NCBI RefSeq assembly: GCF_019112545.1
Contig: NW_025064936.1
Location: 119,009 to 183,008, forward strand
Origin: Guyanagaster necrorhizus
Taxonomy: Eukaryota > Basidiomycota > Agaricomycetes > Agaricales > Physalacriaceae
Length of the DNA: 64,000 nucleotides
Direction of reading: 5' to 3'
Shown in pieces: positions 13,131-24,059 of the stretch (its first letter is position 1; every line of letters begins with the position of its first letter). A model generated the notes under the pieces. That model was given only the letters and a program-made list of their open reading frames with translations. It was not told where the DNA came from and ran no database searches. The position numbers and the translations under genes were made by a program.

Positions 13131-13501
13131 CCAGCGATGGTTTTGATACCAGTACTGGCGGAGTCTAATCCCGACTGAGGGGCAGTGACTGCAGTGCCTG
13201 TGGTAGTAGAAGTGCTAATGTATCAATGAATAAGCATTTCGTGCATTCAAAGAGTATAATAACACATTTACCTGGTATTGATCTCCTGAAGTGCAGACTT
13301 TGTGGCCGCAAGCCTGGAAACTGTCTTGAGATGCACGACGTTGCATTGAATATCACCCATCTGGCGGCCTCTCAGAGGAACTAGAGAACCTCATCAGTAA
13401 GGGGTTGGCTAAAAACTAGCAGCAACACATTTACCAGCTTCAACTTGGAAGAAGTAGGCCATCAAGGCCACGGACAAAGGGGCGATGAGGAAGCGAGCCG
13501 T
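12891..13501 (-). CDS. Small secreted-type Ala/Thr-rich protein, spliced; start and last junction uncertain
   Basis: Exons read as 13501-13435, 13380-13272, 13214-13031 and about 12975-12891, with GT-AG introns of 54 and 57 nt and a third less certain one. The product has a signal-peptide-like N-terminus (ARFLIAPLSVALMAYFFQVEA). An Ala/Thr/Ser-rich helical body follows, with the segments LKTVSRLAATKSALQEIN, STGIKTIAGALLMGQ and VKTGLLAAQSALDGITT, ending in GSNVVADCN. The signal peptide is in frame with an ACG at 13501; the first ATG in frame is at 13462 and would remove most of it. Exon 4 reads well as GDTAVMEAQTKLNDT but is one base out of frame with exon 3, so there may be a frameshift or a missed splice site. 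The function is unknown. The family type is common in mushrooms, by memory only. Confidence 0.55.
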
Positions 13502-13610
13502 TGTTGAAACAAGAAGAGAATTGGAGGGAAGTAAGGGAAGTTGAAAGTTGAAGGTAGTCACCAGGTCTGGAAGAGAAGTGGAATGGCGGATTTCAAGACG
13601 AGCCGAGCTT

Positions 13611-13616
13611 CTTATA
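13611..13616 (-). promoter_or_regulatory. TATA-like box of the small secreted protein gene
   Basis: TATAAG on the minus strand, about 110 nt upstream of the ACG/ATG start region and followed by a pyrimidine-rich leader. The position fits a fungal core promoter. This is inference from position only. Confidence 0.4.
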
Positions 13617-13619
13617 CCA

Positions 13620-14338
13620 CCTTGGATTTCGCATTAGCCTCCTCTCTGTCAGGAATGGTTTGATTAATTTTTGATATGGGGACCGTACAGCCTTAAGTTG
13701 ACATAGTGATTCGAATCAGCCTAACGAGGAGGAGGAGTTCAAGAAGACCGATGGAAATTCAAAGGGTCGTTGCTTAATTTCGCCCCCTGATGTAGCGACT
13801 CTGGCCCAACGGGCCGTGACATCTGCTTTGGCTGAAATAAGTTATCTAACACATTGCATCAACTCAAAAGGCAGTTTGAAGTTTAATGCAGCAGCGATTT
13901 AACGCATCAAAGAAAGTAGTGAGAAAATTGAACTGCTGCCGGAAATATATACTTCAGCTCAATTAGAGGATTTTTCAAATCAGAGCAACTCACTCACCTG
14001 ACGCGGGAGCGGTTGAAGAGATGTCCGCATCACCGAACATGACGACACAGTTGAACAGCTGCCGATGTGTACCTTTAACCGGGGTCCACGAAGAAAGGTG
14101 ATTCAGAATGATCAGCACATTACCAGAGGAATTGCAGAGTATTGCACGACATCGCACTGGTTGGCTTCACAGGTTTTCGCGGGTACAATGGAGCTCAGTC
14201 GGCAGTGAGTAGTGATCGATGGTTGTCGTACATGCCAAAATTATGTAAATAGAGAGAGTAACATGATGTGAATGAAGACGACTGGCAAACTACTTCGGAA
14301 AGTCAGAGAACTTGAAGAGCGCTGATGCCCGGTCACAA
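13620..14338. other. CpG-normal intergenic stretch
   Basis: Lies upstream of the small secreted protein gene and downstream of the MYND pseudogene, both on the minus strand. No coding frame or repeat was recognised. Confidence 0.4.
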
Positions 14339-15520
14339 TCAACCCCAGGGCGTACGGTTCCATTCATGCAGCGTCCTTAATACTTTGCATATCTGCAGGT
14401 GCCTACTATGCCAATCAGCTTTCATGCATTCCTGAGAATAGAGGTGTGAGGAGTCGGAATATGGGCATTGGACACAACACTAACCCCTGAGCGATATCGT
14501 GTTTTGCACCGGGCACATCCTAAGCTCTCTTTCTGGGAGTTGCAAACTACGCATGAAAAGAAAAGCCCGTCGTCTGAGCGCTTACGCAGTTCCACATTTA
14601 GCTCTCGGAGGTTTGCAAGACCGCAAGGCAGAATCTGTTTGTTATTCGTTAGCAAAGACATCAATGAAATCAAGGTACCACTTGACGAACCACTACGTCC
14701 CAGGGATCCTTGATTTTATACCCATATCGTCCGTCAAGGAACTGCTTGGGTATCCCGTCCTTGATGCAAATCATGTGTCCCACTTTGCATTCCTTGGCGT
14801 CTGCGGCTGGATTCTCTGTGTAAAAGGCGACTACCCAATAATGTCCCGCAAGTTTATCCTCTACTCGAAATGTTGGTCGAAAGACAGTCTCGTCTGATAC
14901 AATCTGGGCGCATGCCAGGTATCAGTACCGATAGGCAGATACGGCAGATAGGGGTAGTAGCTAACCTCGGTGAGAATGTACCAGTTTTTTTTCTCATGCG
15001 GGGGAAGGATAGGTACATGAGCGATATCAGGAAAGGCGATATTATCCTCAAGATCTACAGCGTAGTGACTCAGAGATACCGCCATTTAGCTATTTTGCGT
15101 GATGAATGTTGCTGGTCAAGATCAACCTGGGATTCCAGTTGGATGAACGCGTCCAGCATTACGTACTCATATTTTGCATACGGCGACTCTTATAGTTTTT
15201 TTTCTTCTCGAGTGCGCCATATGTGCTGGTCAAAGCAGATTTAAAGGTACATCTACAATGGCGGCAAATGATGTCTGCGACAGAACAGATTGTCCTATCC
15301 GGCGCTCATGTCTATACATTGGTATCATGGTGTGTTCCGGAAGCCCATCAGATACTGCATACTGTGGAATGCGGCCTGGAAACGAGTTAAAGTGATCAAA
15401 CTCTTTATTGTCTGCTCTGGAATTTCACGTACCACAGGAGAGCATTTCAGGATCCTGCGAAGTACAGCAATCAGTGGCATTTATGGTCTTCCATATCAAG
15501 GAGCATACATGTGTCCGCCG
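14339..15520 (-). pseudogene. MYND-type zinc finger protein gene, frameshifted
   Basis: Many minus-strand frames need to be spliced together. Upstream exons carry GRIPQYAVSDGLPEHTM, RHERRIGQSVLSQTSFAAI, KYEYVMLDAFIQLESQ and LEDNIAFPDIAHVPILPP. Then come VSDETVFRPTFRVEDKLAGH with YWVVAFYTEN, and KVGHMICIKDGIPKQFLDG. The C-terminus is a MYND finger: CVVC, CARC, then ECMKADWHSRHLQIC, ending at a TGA at 14,341-14,339. MYND fingers bind two zinc ions and mediate protein contacts. Clean introns are visible, for example the one ending in GCGCCCAG near 14,912. At least two places (about 15,070 and 15,180) need a one- or two-base shift, and the expected TGC of the third zinc ligand pair reads CGC. I call it a pseudogene, with assembly indels as the alternative. 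Confidence 0.65.
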
Positions 15521-16300
15521 GAGTAGATAAGTCATCCGGTGGGAGGTAGACTAGCTGCAGATTGCGGATACCGCCACTGAAAGAAAAGCAGCGAGTGGCA
15601 TTTAAGAATAGAGAGGCTTCGAAGAGACGGGTATATCGCATTGTGCCACGTTTCCAATGGGATAGAAGGGTGGCCTGGATATTTCATCAACGCCAGTCCT
15701 TCGTTCGTAATGTCCAAATAATCGTGCCGAAATCGCAATTCTTGCAAGCGTGGCATAGGCTTATTTATGAGAGCGGAGACGAGATCGGCGTGGATGGACC
15801 AATCTGCGGTAAGGATATAGAGAGATAGAAAGGGATGGGTATGTGCACCGAGGAGTAGGGAGAGGCAACGGGAGTGGTCACTGGTGAAGGAAAATCCTGT
15901 GTGACCTTGACAGCTTTTGGAGCAATACATTACTGGATCGCAAAGATGTTGCCGGAAGTTGGACCAAATATCGACTTTGACATCGATGTCGCACCTTGCA
16001 GAACGTTCCAAGATACGGGAAAGTTTTGGGAACGTCGAAAGTGGGTCGTCGACTATGGCCAGGGAGCACATTACATCGTCTGGTAGGAAGCCTGTGATGT
16101 TTACTTCGATCCATAGGGTAGAACATTTTTCGACGAGATCCTGCCACTGCTTGCATACTGAACACAGTATGAATTGACCGATATGCTTTTAGGATCAGCC
16201 TGTTGGTCCTGGCCGACAGCAAGATTGGCAAATATTTCCAGAAGGAACTCGAACAGGCAATCATTGATGAGGTTTCAAAGAAAGTCCCCAAATTTCGACA
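15471..16300 (-). pseudogene. F-box / leucine-rich protein gene, frameshifted
   Basis: An F-box-like start is visible as LFEFLLEIFANLAVGQDQQ (about 16,250-16,190). It is followed, one base out of frame, by SVCKQWQDLVEKCSTLWIEV near 16,150. The frame then runs through FPKLSRILERSARCDIDV, LLLGAHTHPFLSLYIL and PRLQELRFRHDYLDI into short LRR-like segments. A further one-base shift near 15,570 leads to GGIRNLQLVYLPPDD and a stop near 15,471. An in-frame TGA precedes the F-box. The 3' end overlaps or touches the MYND remnant. It belongs to the same broad family as the other F-box loci here and is not intact as sequenced. Confidence 0.65.
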
Positions 16301-16335
16301 GGTCTTCAGAATGAGGGGCTTTATTGAGGATAAAT

Positions 16336-16660
16336 TGTTGGAGTTAACGAGGTAGGAGCATGGATGTGGTGAACAAGGAAAAAGTTTTCAGAAGAGAATG
16401 GACGCTAGGATAAAATGTTGTAACATTAATCTCAGCATTATAGTTGAAAGCTATGTTATTTACCTAGGATAAAATGTCATAATGTTACTACATAGGTAAT
16501 AAGTAAATACGGTCAAGGATAGATATGTATAGAAGGTACTCACATCTCAGTGTTATGGTTGAAAGCTGAGATGTGCGGAACGGTGTGACATGCTGAAAAA
16601 GGAAGGAATATTGAATAGGTAAGCAAACATATGCGTATCATACTATTTCTACATCTAACA
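16336..16660 (-). repeat. Copia 3' LTR
   Basis: On the plus strand it begins TGTTGGAGTTAACGAGG and ends TCTAACA, 325 bp. It keeps six CG dinucleotides, unlike the 5' LTR. A purine tract (GAGAGGAAG on the minus strand) lies directly inside it, as expected for plus-strand priming. Confidence 0.95.
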
Positions 16661-16687
16661 CTTCCTCTCGAAACATAAATGGTTTGC

Positions 16688-19600
16688 TTACATGATGCCC
16701 AGTGCCTCTGCAAACTTCTTGAATTTTGGACAAGCTAATGGTTTGGTGAGGATGTTGGCAACTATGTTATCAGTTGGGCAGTACATCAGTCTGATGTGGC
16801 CTTGCTCAATAGTTTGGTGAATGAAATGGTACCAAACTCCAGTATGCTTCGTTCATTCATGGAATACTGAATCCTTGGCAATAGAAAGTGCATTTTGACT
16901 ATCAGAAAAGAGGATGGTAGGATTTGTTGGATAAATGGAAGGGTTTGCAATGAAGATGGAGAGCTCTGAGAGGAGTTTGTGAAGCCATATCATGTTCTTT
17001 GATGCTGGTGTGAGTCCAATGTATTCTGATTCACCAGTGGAGACAGTAACAATTGGTTGCTTTCTCGATGTCCACATAACAGTGCCTTGACCCATGAATA
17101 GGACAAATCCAGACATAGACTTTTGTCCAGGCTGGTTGGCATATGCTGCATCATGATAGCCCTTAGTACTGATGCCAGGACCACTGATTACGAGCTGTTG
17201 ATCATGCATACCCTTGAGATAATGGAGGATTCAGAATCCTGCTTTTAGGTGAGTTGAACATGGGTCTTCCATGAATTGTGATAATGCTGATACTGGATAG
17301 TTGATTTCAGAGCGGGATCCAACTGTGACATACATGAGGGACCCTAGCAGCTCATGATAGAGTGCTTTTTCATGTGGTGTAACAGATTCTGTGGATATGG
17401 AGGGTAAATCTGGATTTAGATCAAGATTCACTTCCATTGGCATTGCAAATGGTGCCATGTCCTGAACTCCGAATCGTTTTGCAATCTGGTCAATGTAGGC
17501 TGGCTCTCCAATGCTGATGGTGTGCCTTTCCCAGTCCTGAGTGATATGCATCTCCAAGAGCCAATGTATGGGTCTGAGATCAACTAGCTCAAAATGTGAG
17601 CCTATTTCTTGTTTGAATCAATCTGATTCATTTTGGGAGTCTGCGATGATGGTGAAATCATCTGTAGCAACTGTGACAATGGTATATTTGGTCTCTGATT
17701 TGATCCAGTAGAAAACAGCCTCATCTGCATTGCTGACAGTGAATCCTAGAGAGATCATCATTGCCTTCAGGGTCTGATACCAGCCGCATCCTGCTTGTTT
17801 TGTGCCACACAGACATTTGTGCAGCTTGGCATAAATGTTCTGATGTTTGAGGTGTTCTGGGATTGTAAAGAATTCTTCATATCTGTTTGGGAACTTGATA
17901 TAGATTTCCTTGGTGATGTTGGCATGCAGGTACACATTTTTGATATTGGCTTGGTCTATAATTGCATTTCAAGAGGTGGCCATGGAGAGTAGGATGCAGA
18001 GAGTGGAAAGACAGACAACTGGGGCATAGGTGTCAAAGTAGTCAACACCTTGGATCTGAGAGAATCCTTGGACTACAAAATGGGACTTAGGCTTTTTGGG
18101 CTTGCCAGTTTCATTTTGTTTGACCTGATAGACAAACCTTGTACCCATGATGTTTGCATCTGTGGGAATGTCTTCTCTTTTCATCACCTCTCATGCTTTC
18201 TTCTTCTCACACTGCCTTATCTCTGCAAGCATTGACTCACACTATTCTCCTTCATCAGGGCCACTCAGTGCTTCCTTCATGGTTACTGGTTTGACATCCA
18301 CCATCATAGCATAGTCAACTGGTGAGTAGCTGTCTGGTTCATCATCTGATTCTGATTCTGACTCATCTTCAAGTGCTGTTGCTGCAATTCCAGTCATGGT
18401 GGGACATGTGCACAAGTCTGGGGGTGTGAGTTGACCAGGTTTCAGGGCTGCAGATTGCTTAGGGTGGCTGGGTTGAGGGATAGGATCAGATTCTATATCT
18501 GTGAGTGGAGATTTGGGATGCTCTGAATGAGTTTCTGTGAGTGGTTCATTTAGCAGGTTTTCAAAGGGTTTAGAAGCAGTTGATGACTTTGGGACAATAG
18601 GGTTGGTATCTTCATCCTCCCTCAACTATAAATGGTTCCAGAGTCAGATCATTCTTATTAAAGTATATGTCACATTCAATGCTGACTTTTCGCTTTTTGG
18701 GCCAGTAAACTCTCCAGCCTTTGGCTTCAGTATCAATACCCATGAAGCAAGTTTTGATAGCATGCTCCTCAAGCTTCTCTGGTGCCTTTACTCAGATCCA
18801 GCATTGGCATTCCCAAGGATGAAGACCCAAGATGTTAGGCTTCCTGCTGGTTGCCATCTCAAATGGGGTTTTCCCTGATGATATCACTTTTGTTGAGGTG
18901 CAGTTGTAGATCCATTTGGCATGCCAGTGGGCTTCAGCCCAGAGGTATTTTGGTAACCCTGAACTGATTAAGAAAGCTCTAGTTGTGTCCATTAGATAGC
19001 TATTTGAATGTTCAGCAATCCCATTTGACTGTAGGGAATCATGTACATTAAGGTGTCAAACAGTCCCCTTCAATTTGAGATGCTGACCAAACTCTTTGCT
19101 AGTGAATTCTCCCCCTCAATCCATACCAAGTATCTTGATGACCTCTATGTCTCACTGAACCTTCATCCATATCTCATAATGTTTTTATGACCCAAAGCTA
19201 TCTGATTTCTTTGATAGGTATTTGGATTTTGATTCATGAGTGTGTAGGTCATGGAATGTGCAGGCATAGTGGGCTCCTCCTAGTGATGCCACAGACATTG
19301 GGCCCATCAGGTCTCTGACAATCATGTCACTGCTATTTTTGACATATTCATATTGGCCTTGTTTTGGGAATGGCTTGTGCTTCACTTTGGCCTTCACACA
19401 GGTCTCACAAAATTCTGGTTTAGAGTTAAGATCAAGCTTGATTCCTTTGATATGGCTATCAATATACATGCAGCAAAGGGTGGTGTGACTTTGGTGAGCA
19501 TAAACATTATGTAGCTCAGTGATGTTCACCTTGAGTGTACCTGCCATCATAGCAACATCTGGTTTGGCTGCTGTAGTTTGCTGTGCATTTGGGGTTGAGA

Positions 19601-21047
19601 TTATGTATAAGCCACTGGCTTCAGAGATTTTTGCAATGATCTTAGCATCTGGCCATGGTGTGCAGATGTACATGGTGTGGTTGGAGGGTTCAATATGGAT
19701 GAGAAATCCAGCATGACTGACTTGTGAGAGTGATATAAGGGTGTAGGCCATTTTTAGTGAATGATATGCATTTCAAAAACTCACAATGGTGGGTTTCTGT
19801 CCCTTTCCCATGGGAAGTGGTAGTCAAAGATTCCCTTTTCCTATTGCATAGAAAACTTGGCCATTCACAGCTTTGATGGGCTTCAGTTCAATTTTGGTAT
19901 AGTTTTTGAACCTCTGACATTCAGGTGAGTATGTTTTTGATGCTCCACAATCTGCTAATGCCATAACATTCTCTCCTTTTGCCACATAGGCATCACCTTC
20001 AGCTCTATAGTCAGATATGCATATTAATGCCACATTCTTGTGATTATTGTCATCAGCTATAATGACAATAACATGTTCATCATCACTTTCATCAATAGCT
20101 GCAGATGGTGACTCTTTTGCTTTTTTCTTCTCCTTAGCCTTGTTCTTTTTTGAAGCTGGGCCTTGTCCTGCCTTTCCACTGCCTTCACATCAACAATCTA
20201 CAATAAGGTGGCCAGTTTTACCATATGCTGGGTTTGTGCATTTGAGATGAGATCAATCAGGTCTTTTCTTCAACTTCCCTCCAGAGTTCTGGCCCTTCCC
20301 TTTGCTCTGTCATTGAGCAGACATTGCTATATTTTCAGCAGTGGCCTTTGATGCAATCTCCTCATCCCATTCTTCATGTAGGGCTGCAACTAGGATGTCT
20401 GATGTCAGGGTCTTTCCAGTAAACTTGCTGGCAGCAGAGAGGGTGCAACAGATATGATCATAGGAAGGTGAAAGTGATTTTTGGATTATCAAAGTGTACT
20501 GATTGTCTTCAATCTTTAGATCCATCCCTTTGATTCATTCACAGAGGACTTTCATTTTGGCAAGGTGTTCATGCATATTGCCTTCATCAGGGCATGCCAT
20601 GTTTCCAAGCTGAGTAAGGAGGTGCTCTCACATGAGATCACTCTTGCCAGTCATGACAGCAATGAGCTTTCTTCAGATGAGGGCAGCTGTTGCCTTGCCT
20701 TTGATCTCATTGAAGATAGAGTCAGAAATGGCTTTGTAAATGATATTATGCATCTTTGCCTCTTTTTGCTCATATTCCTCCAGCTTATCCTCCAGCTTAT
20801 CCAGGTTGTCATCTGAGAGTAAATGTGAAAGTGCAGTATCAGAGGACCAGTAGAAGTTTCCCTTGTGCTTGACAGGGTGCAGGAGTATGTGAGCTGTTCC
20901 TCAGAGGTGCCAGCCAAGGCCCTTGTCCAGGAACTTGGTGGTGAGCTTCTCTGAAAATGCCACCCAGTTTGATTCATCATCTGCAAGCTTTGTTGTGCTA
21001 ACTAGCTTTATTTCAGTTGTCATGGACATGCTGGTAGCAGAGCCCAT
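16688..21047 (-). pseudogene. Copia gag-pol polyprotein, multiply interrupted
   Basis: Gag starts near 21,047 or 21,020 and includes LADDESNWVAFSEKL and a UBN2-like segment (SLSPSYDHICCTLSAA, about 20,470). The protease motif ADCGASKTY (usually DSGAS) is near 19,940. The integrase zinc-binding part (HNVYAHQSH ... CETC) is at about 19,510-19,390, followed by DLMGPMSVASLGGAHYACTF. Reverse transcriptase starts at about 18,187 (GTRFVYQVKQNETG) and the catalytic YVDD position reads ATDD at about 17,660. RNase H near 17,130-16,860 shows QKSMSGFVLFMG and STGESEYIGL. The polyprotein ends LGIM at 16,688. In-frame stops fall between almost every domain, so it cannot be autonomous. Confidence 0.9.
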
Positions 21048-21051
21048 AACC

Positions 21052-21376
21052 TGTTGGAGTTGATGAGGTAGGAGCATGGACATGGTGAACAAGAAAAAAA
21101 TTTTCAGAAGAGAATAGACACTAGAATAAAATGTCATAACATTAATCTCAGCATTATAGTTGAAAGCTATGTTATTTACCTAGGATAAAATATCATAATA
21201 TTACTATATAGATAATAAGTAAATACAGTCAAGGATAGATATGTATAGGAGGTACTCACATTTCAGTGTTATAGTTGAAAGCTGAGATGTGCAGAATGGT
21301 GTGACATGCTAAAAAAGGAAGGAATATCAAATAGGTAAGTGAATGTATGTGTATCATACTATTTCTATGTCTAACA
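21052..21376 (-). repeat. Copia 5' LTR
   Basis: On the plus strand it begins TGTTGGAGTTGATGAGG and ends TCTAACA, 325 bp. It aligns to the 3' LTR without visible gaps, but every CG of that copy reads TG or CA here. Confidence 0.95.
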
Positions 21377-22442
21377 TAAATTCATCCTAGGATACATGTT
21401 AGAAGATCAAATGTCATAAAGGTAAAAAGGCCTACCTCAGACAATAATAGAAGATGGTGGGGGAATCCAAGTTCATTTGATATACAGTGCAAGAGGGATG
21501 AAGGAGCTTTATAGTGATCTTGAGTGGCATAGTACTATTTTTGGAGAACAAGTTTTTGTTCAGAACAATACAATAATGTGGACAGTTATTTTATTTTATT
21601 TTTATTTTTGTGGTGCTACAGTGAGAGCCTATTAACAAGGTTAAATTGCCCTTGAGTATTGGCAGAGGAGAGAAGGGAGTTGCATCTCGCATTATGAGAA
21701 AAGGACCATCTAGGGAAATGTTCAGAAAACATAACCTTGTAGGGACAGTGTTGAGTTCAGTCTCATTTGTCTATTCTGATTATGGTGAGAGCTGGTATCC
21801 ACTAAAACTCTGGCTGTCCAGATCCAGTCATCCAGCAATTTCTCTCCATTTTGTTCAAAGATTAACCCATTCCAGGTATCAAGCATGACTTGTTCTTTCA
21901 TCACTTTTAGGCCAAATCTGTCAATAGTCAGTCATGTTGGAAGCACTTATTCATCATGTTGCACCATCTACCTGCAACTTCATCTTTGTTTAAACACAGC
22001 TCAGGGTTATTCTCTCTTACAATCTGTCATTCACATTGTAGTTTTCATATAAGAAAGGCCACTTCTAGAACAAGAATGCAGAAAGCTCATTCTATTCCTT
22101 TAGTCTTTGGTCTCACATTTTTAAAGGTTCTGCATCCACTACTTAGAATTATGCCCAGTGAGAGTGTAGGCCAGTGATCATGTTTTTGTAGCTATAGTTC
22201 CTCTGTTATGTCCCAAATTTGCTGTCACTCTGATGTTGAGCAGTCTACTAGTATATGTTCAATTTATTGATAGTTTTGTTGATGATTATTGGAGTTAACC
22301 CATTGCTGCTAATTTCAGCAGCATGGTGACTATCACATTCTTTCTGTGATTTAGTTGTTGATAGAGAGAAGGGTGTCTTTTCTTTTCTCATTCTGAGCTG
22401 TGCTACAACAGCTATTGCTAAATCTTTGTCTGAGTAGTTACT

Positions 22443-22943
22443 TCAAGTATTGTCCTCTCTACTTTCAAGATTATTGGTTAGTGTTTTGATTAACACTTTG
22501 GAGCTAATATTAACCTGGAGTTCTGTGTTGAGATGGCACTTTTGTGCAGTGTATAGGATAGCTAGCAGTATTGCAGTTTGTGCTGATCCCTCCACTCTAA
22601 AGATAAAGTTTCTTGTGTCCAGATACTGAAAGTATGCACATCCTCCTGCTGTTAGAGTGTTGTCTGTAGTTGCATTAGGTTGGAACCCACATATGTGCAC
22701 TATGATAGGTCTGGTAGCTTCATCACAGTTATCTATTGGTATCTGTTCAGTGTTAACAATTAGAGCATCAAATAATCTGAAATAGTCTTTCTCTGAGCTT
22801 GGTGCAGTAGTTGGGCTAAAGAGTATTCTGCCTTCAGATTCATCCCTGCAGTCATTTTTTTGAGATTGTCCAGGCTGAATTGTGCTGGTTAGTACTTCAG
22901 ATTCATGCTGAGAGATCCACATTGGATCCAAGTCATCAAGCAT
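22443..22943 (-). pseudogene. LINE RNase H-like domain remnant
   Basis: The open stretch includes AGGCAYFQYLDTRNFIFRVEG and AQTAILLAILYTAQKC. These match the layout of RNase H domains in fungal LINEs (glycine-rich strand, then G-x-x-QT-x-x-x-E/L). Catalytic acidic residues are not all visible: the usual TDGS reads differently, here CGFQ. It sits downstream of the RT, as expected. Confidence 0.65.
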
Positions 22944-23580
22944 GAGTCTGCCAGGTTCTGCACATTTATGTGGATTTATACATCCACTTCTACAATCTGA
23001 TTTACAGCCAGAGCAGGCACAATTTTATCTTTTTGTATGTTAGCATGCTCTCAGTCTTCTTGCAAGTTGTATAGTATCATAAACTATCTTAACTTGATGA
23101 GTTGATTGCAGACATTGTTTTGTTTTGCAGTTGTATTGGTGTCTGTTGTCTTTCAGTTTAATATGTGCTCAAATTGGCATTTCTAGTTTTGCTATTTGTG
23201 TTGGATTCAAGAATTTGAGCTGGAGGTTGTACATTCTTGCTGCTTTTACCATACATAGCTTTTGATGCTTCTGATAGAGTTGAACCTTAGCTTATGTTAG
23301 AGTTCTATTTTTAGAGAAAATAGTTAGTTCATTTAGAATCACTTATTTTTGGTCCACTTTTCTGAGCATTCATAGCAAGAAGTATATCTTCAGCTAATGC
23401 CTATTTTAGGCAATTTTTATCGAATGTAAGTATGTTTTCAGATCAGTAAGTGTGATAGTCTTATTCTTTGCTTACAGGTCTAAGAGCTTGAGTCTCCCTT
23501 CTTCAATTTGGAGACAGAGTGTGTCAAGGTTGATGGATAGGATTCTAGCATCATTCCAGAGAAAGTTTTAAATGATATAA

Positions 23581-24059
23581 GTGAGTGTTACAGTTTTTTC
23601 CACTTTTTTCCTTTTCTTATCTTATTTTATCATATCTTATCAAGCACCTATCTTATCATAGGGTGCTTAAGGTCATTGGATGATCACCATGTGATGGAGA
23701 TGGGCACAATAGATGAACTGTGATGACAGTGTCAAGGCCATCTCAACAACAGACAATACCCATTTGTTTTATATCCAACAACCAGACACTATAGTATTAT
23801 GATGCATAGAAACTATAATAATGTAAGACTATATTTATCATTACAAACCAGTATATAAGTAGGCTAGCTCTTACTGTAGTACCCCAGCTTCAAGCTAAAG
23901 TTTATCTACACCACTTATCTCTTCTCAAGCTTGTTCTGTGAAATACCTTGATACACTAATTCAAATATATTCAGTGGACTCTGGTGTGACTATACAAATA
24001 TGATACAGTACCAGTTTATCATGTGCTCCTATCATATGTCAAGCAGGTCTAACAGTGAG
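23581..24059 (+). repeat. Solo Gypsy-type LTR with TSD inside the LINE
   Basis: The LTR is 23,586-24,054 (469 bp). It starts TGTTACAGTTTTTTCCAC and ends GGTCTAACA, and is flanked by the perfect duplication GTGAG at 23,581-23,585 and 24,055-24,059. The start and end resemble the chromovirus LTRs at 43,338-43,795 (TGTTATGATTTTTCAC ... TCTAACA on the minus strand). A TATATAAG lies near 23,860. No internal region remains, so it formed by recombination between two LTRs. Confidence 0.9.

Larger units (their letters stand above)
16331..21381 (-). mobile_element. Complete but decayed Ty1/Copia LTR retrotransposon with TSD
   Basis: The element runs from LTR to LTR (16,336-21,376) and is flanked by the perfect 5-bp duplication TAAAT at 16,331-16,335 and 21,377-21,381. 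The internal region reads on the minus strand in Copia order: gag, protease, integrase, reverse transcriptase, RNase H. Each domain is broken by stops. Its left end abuts a CpG-normal F-box remnant and its right end the LINE block. The two LTRs are both about 325 bp. Confidence 0.95.
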
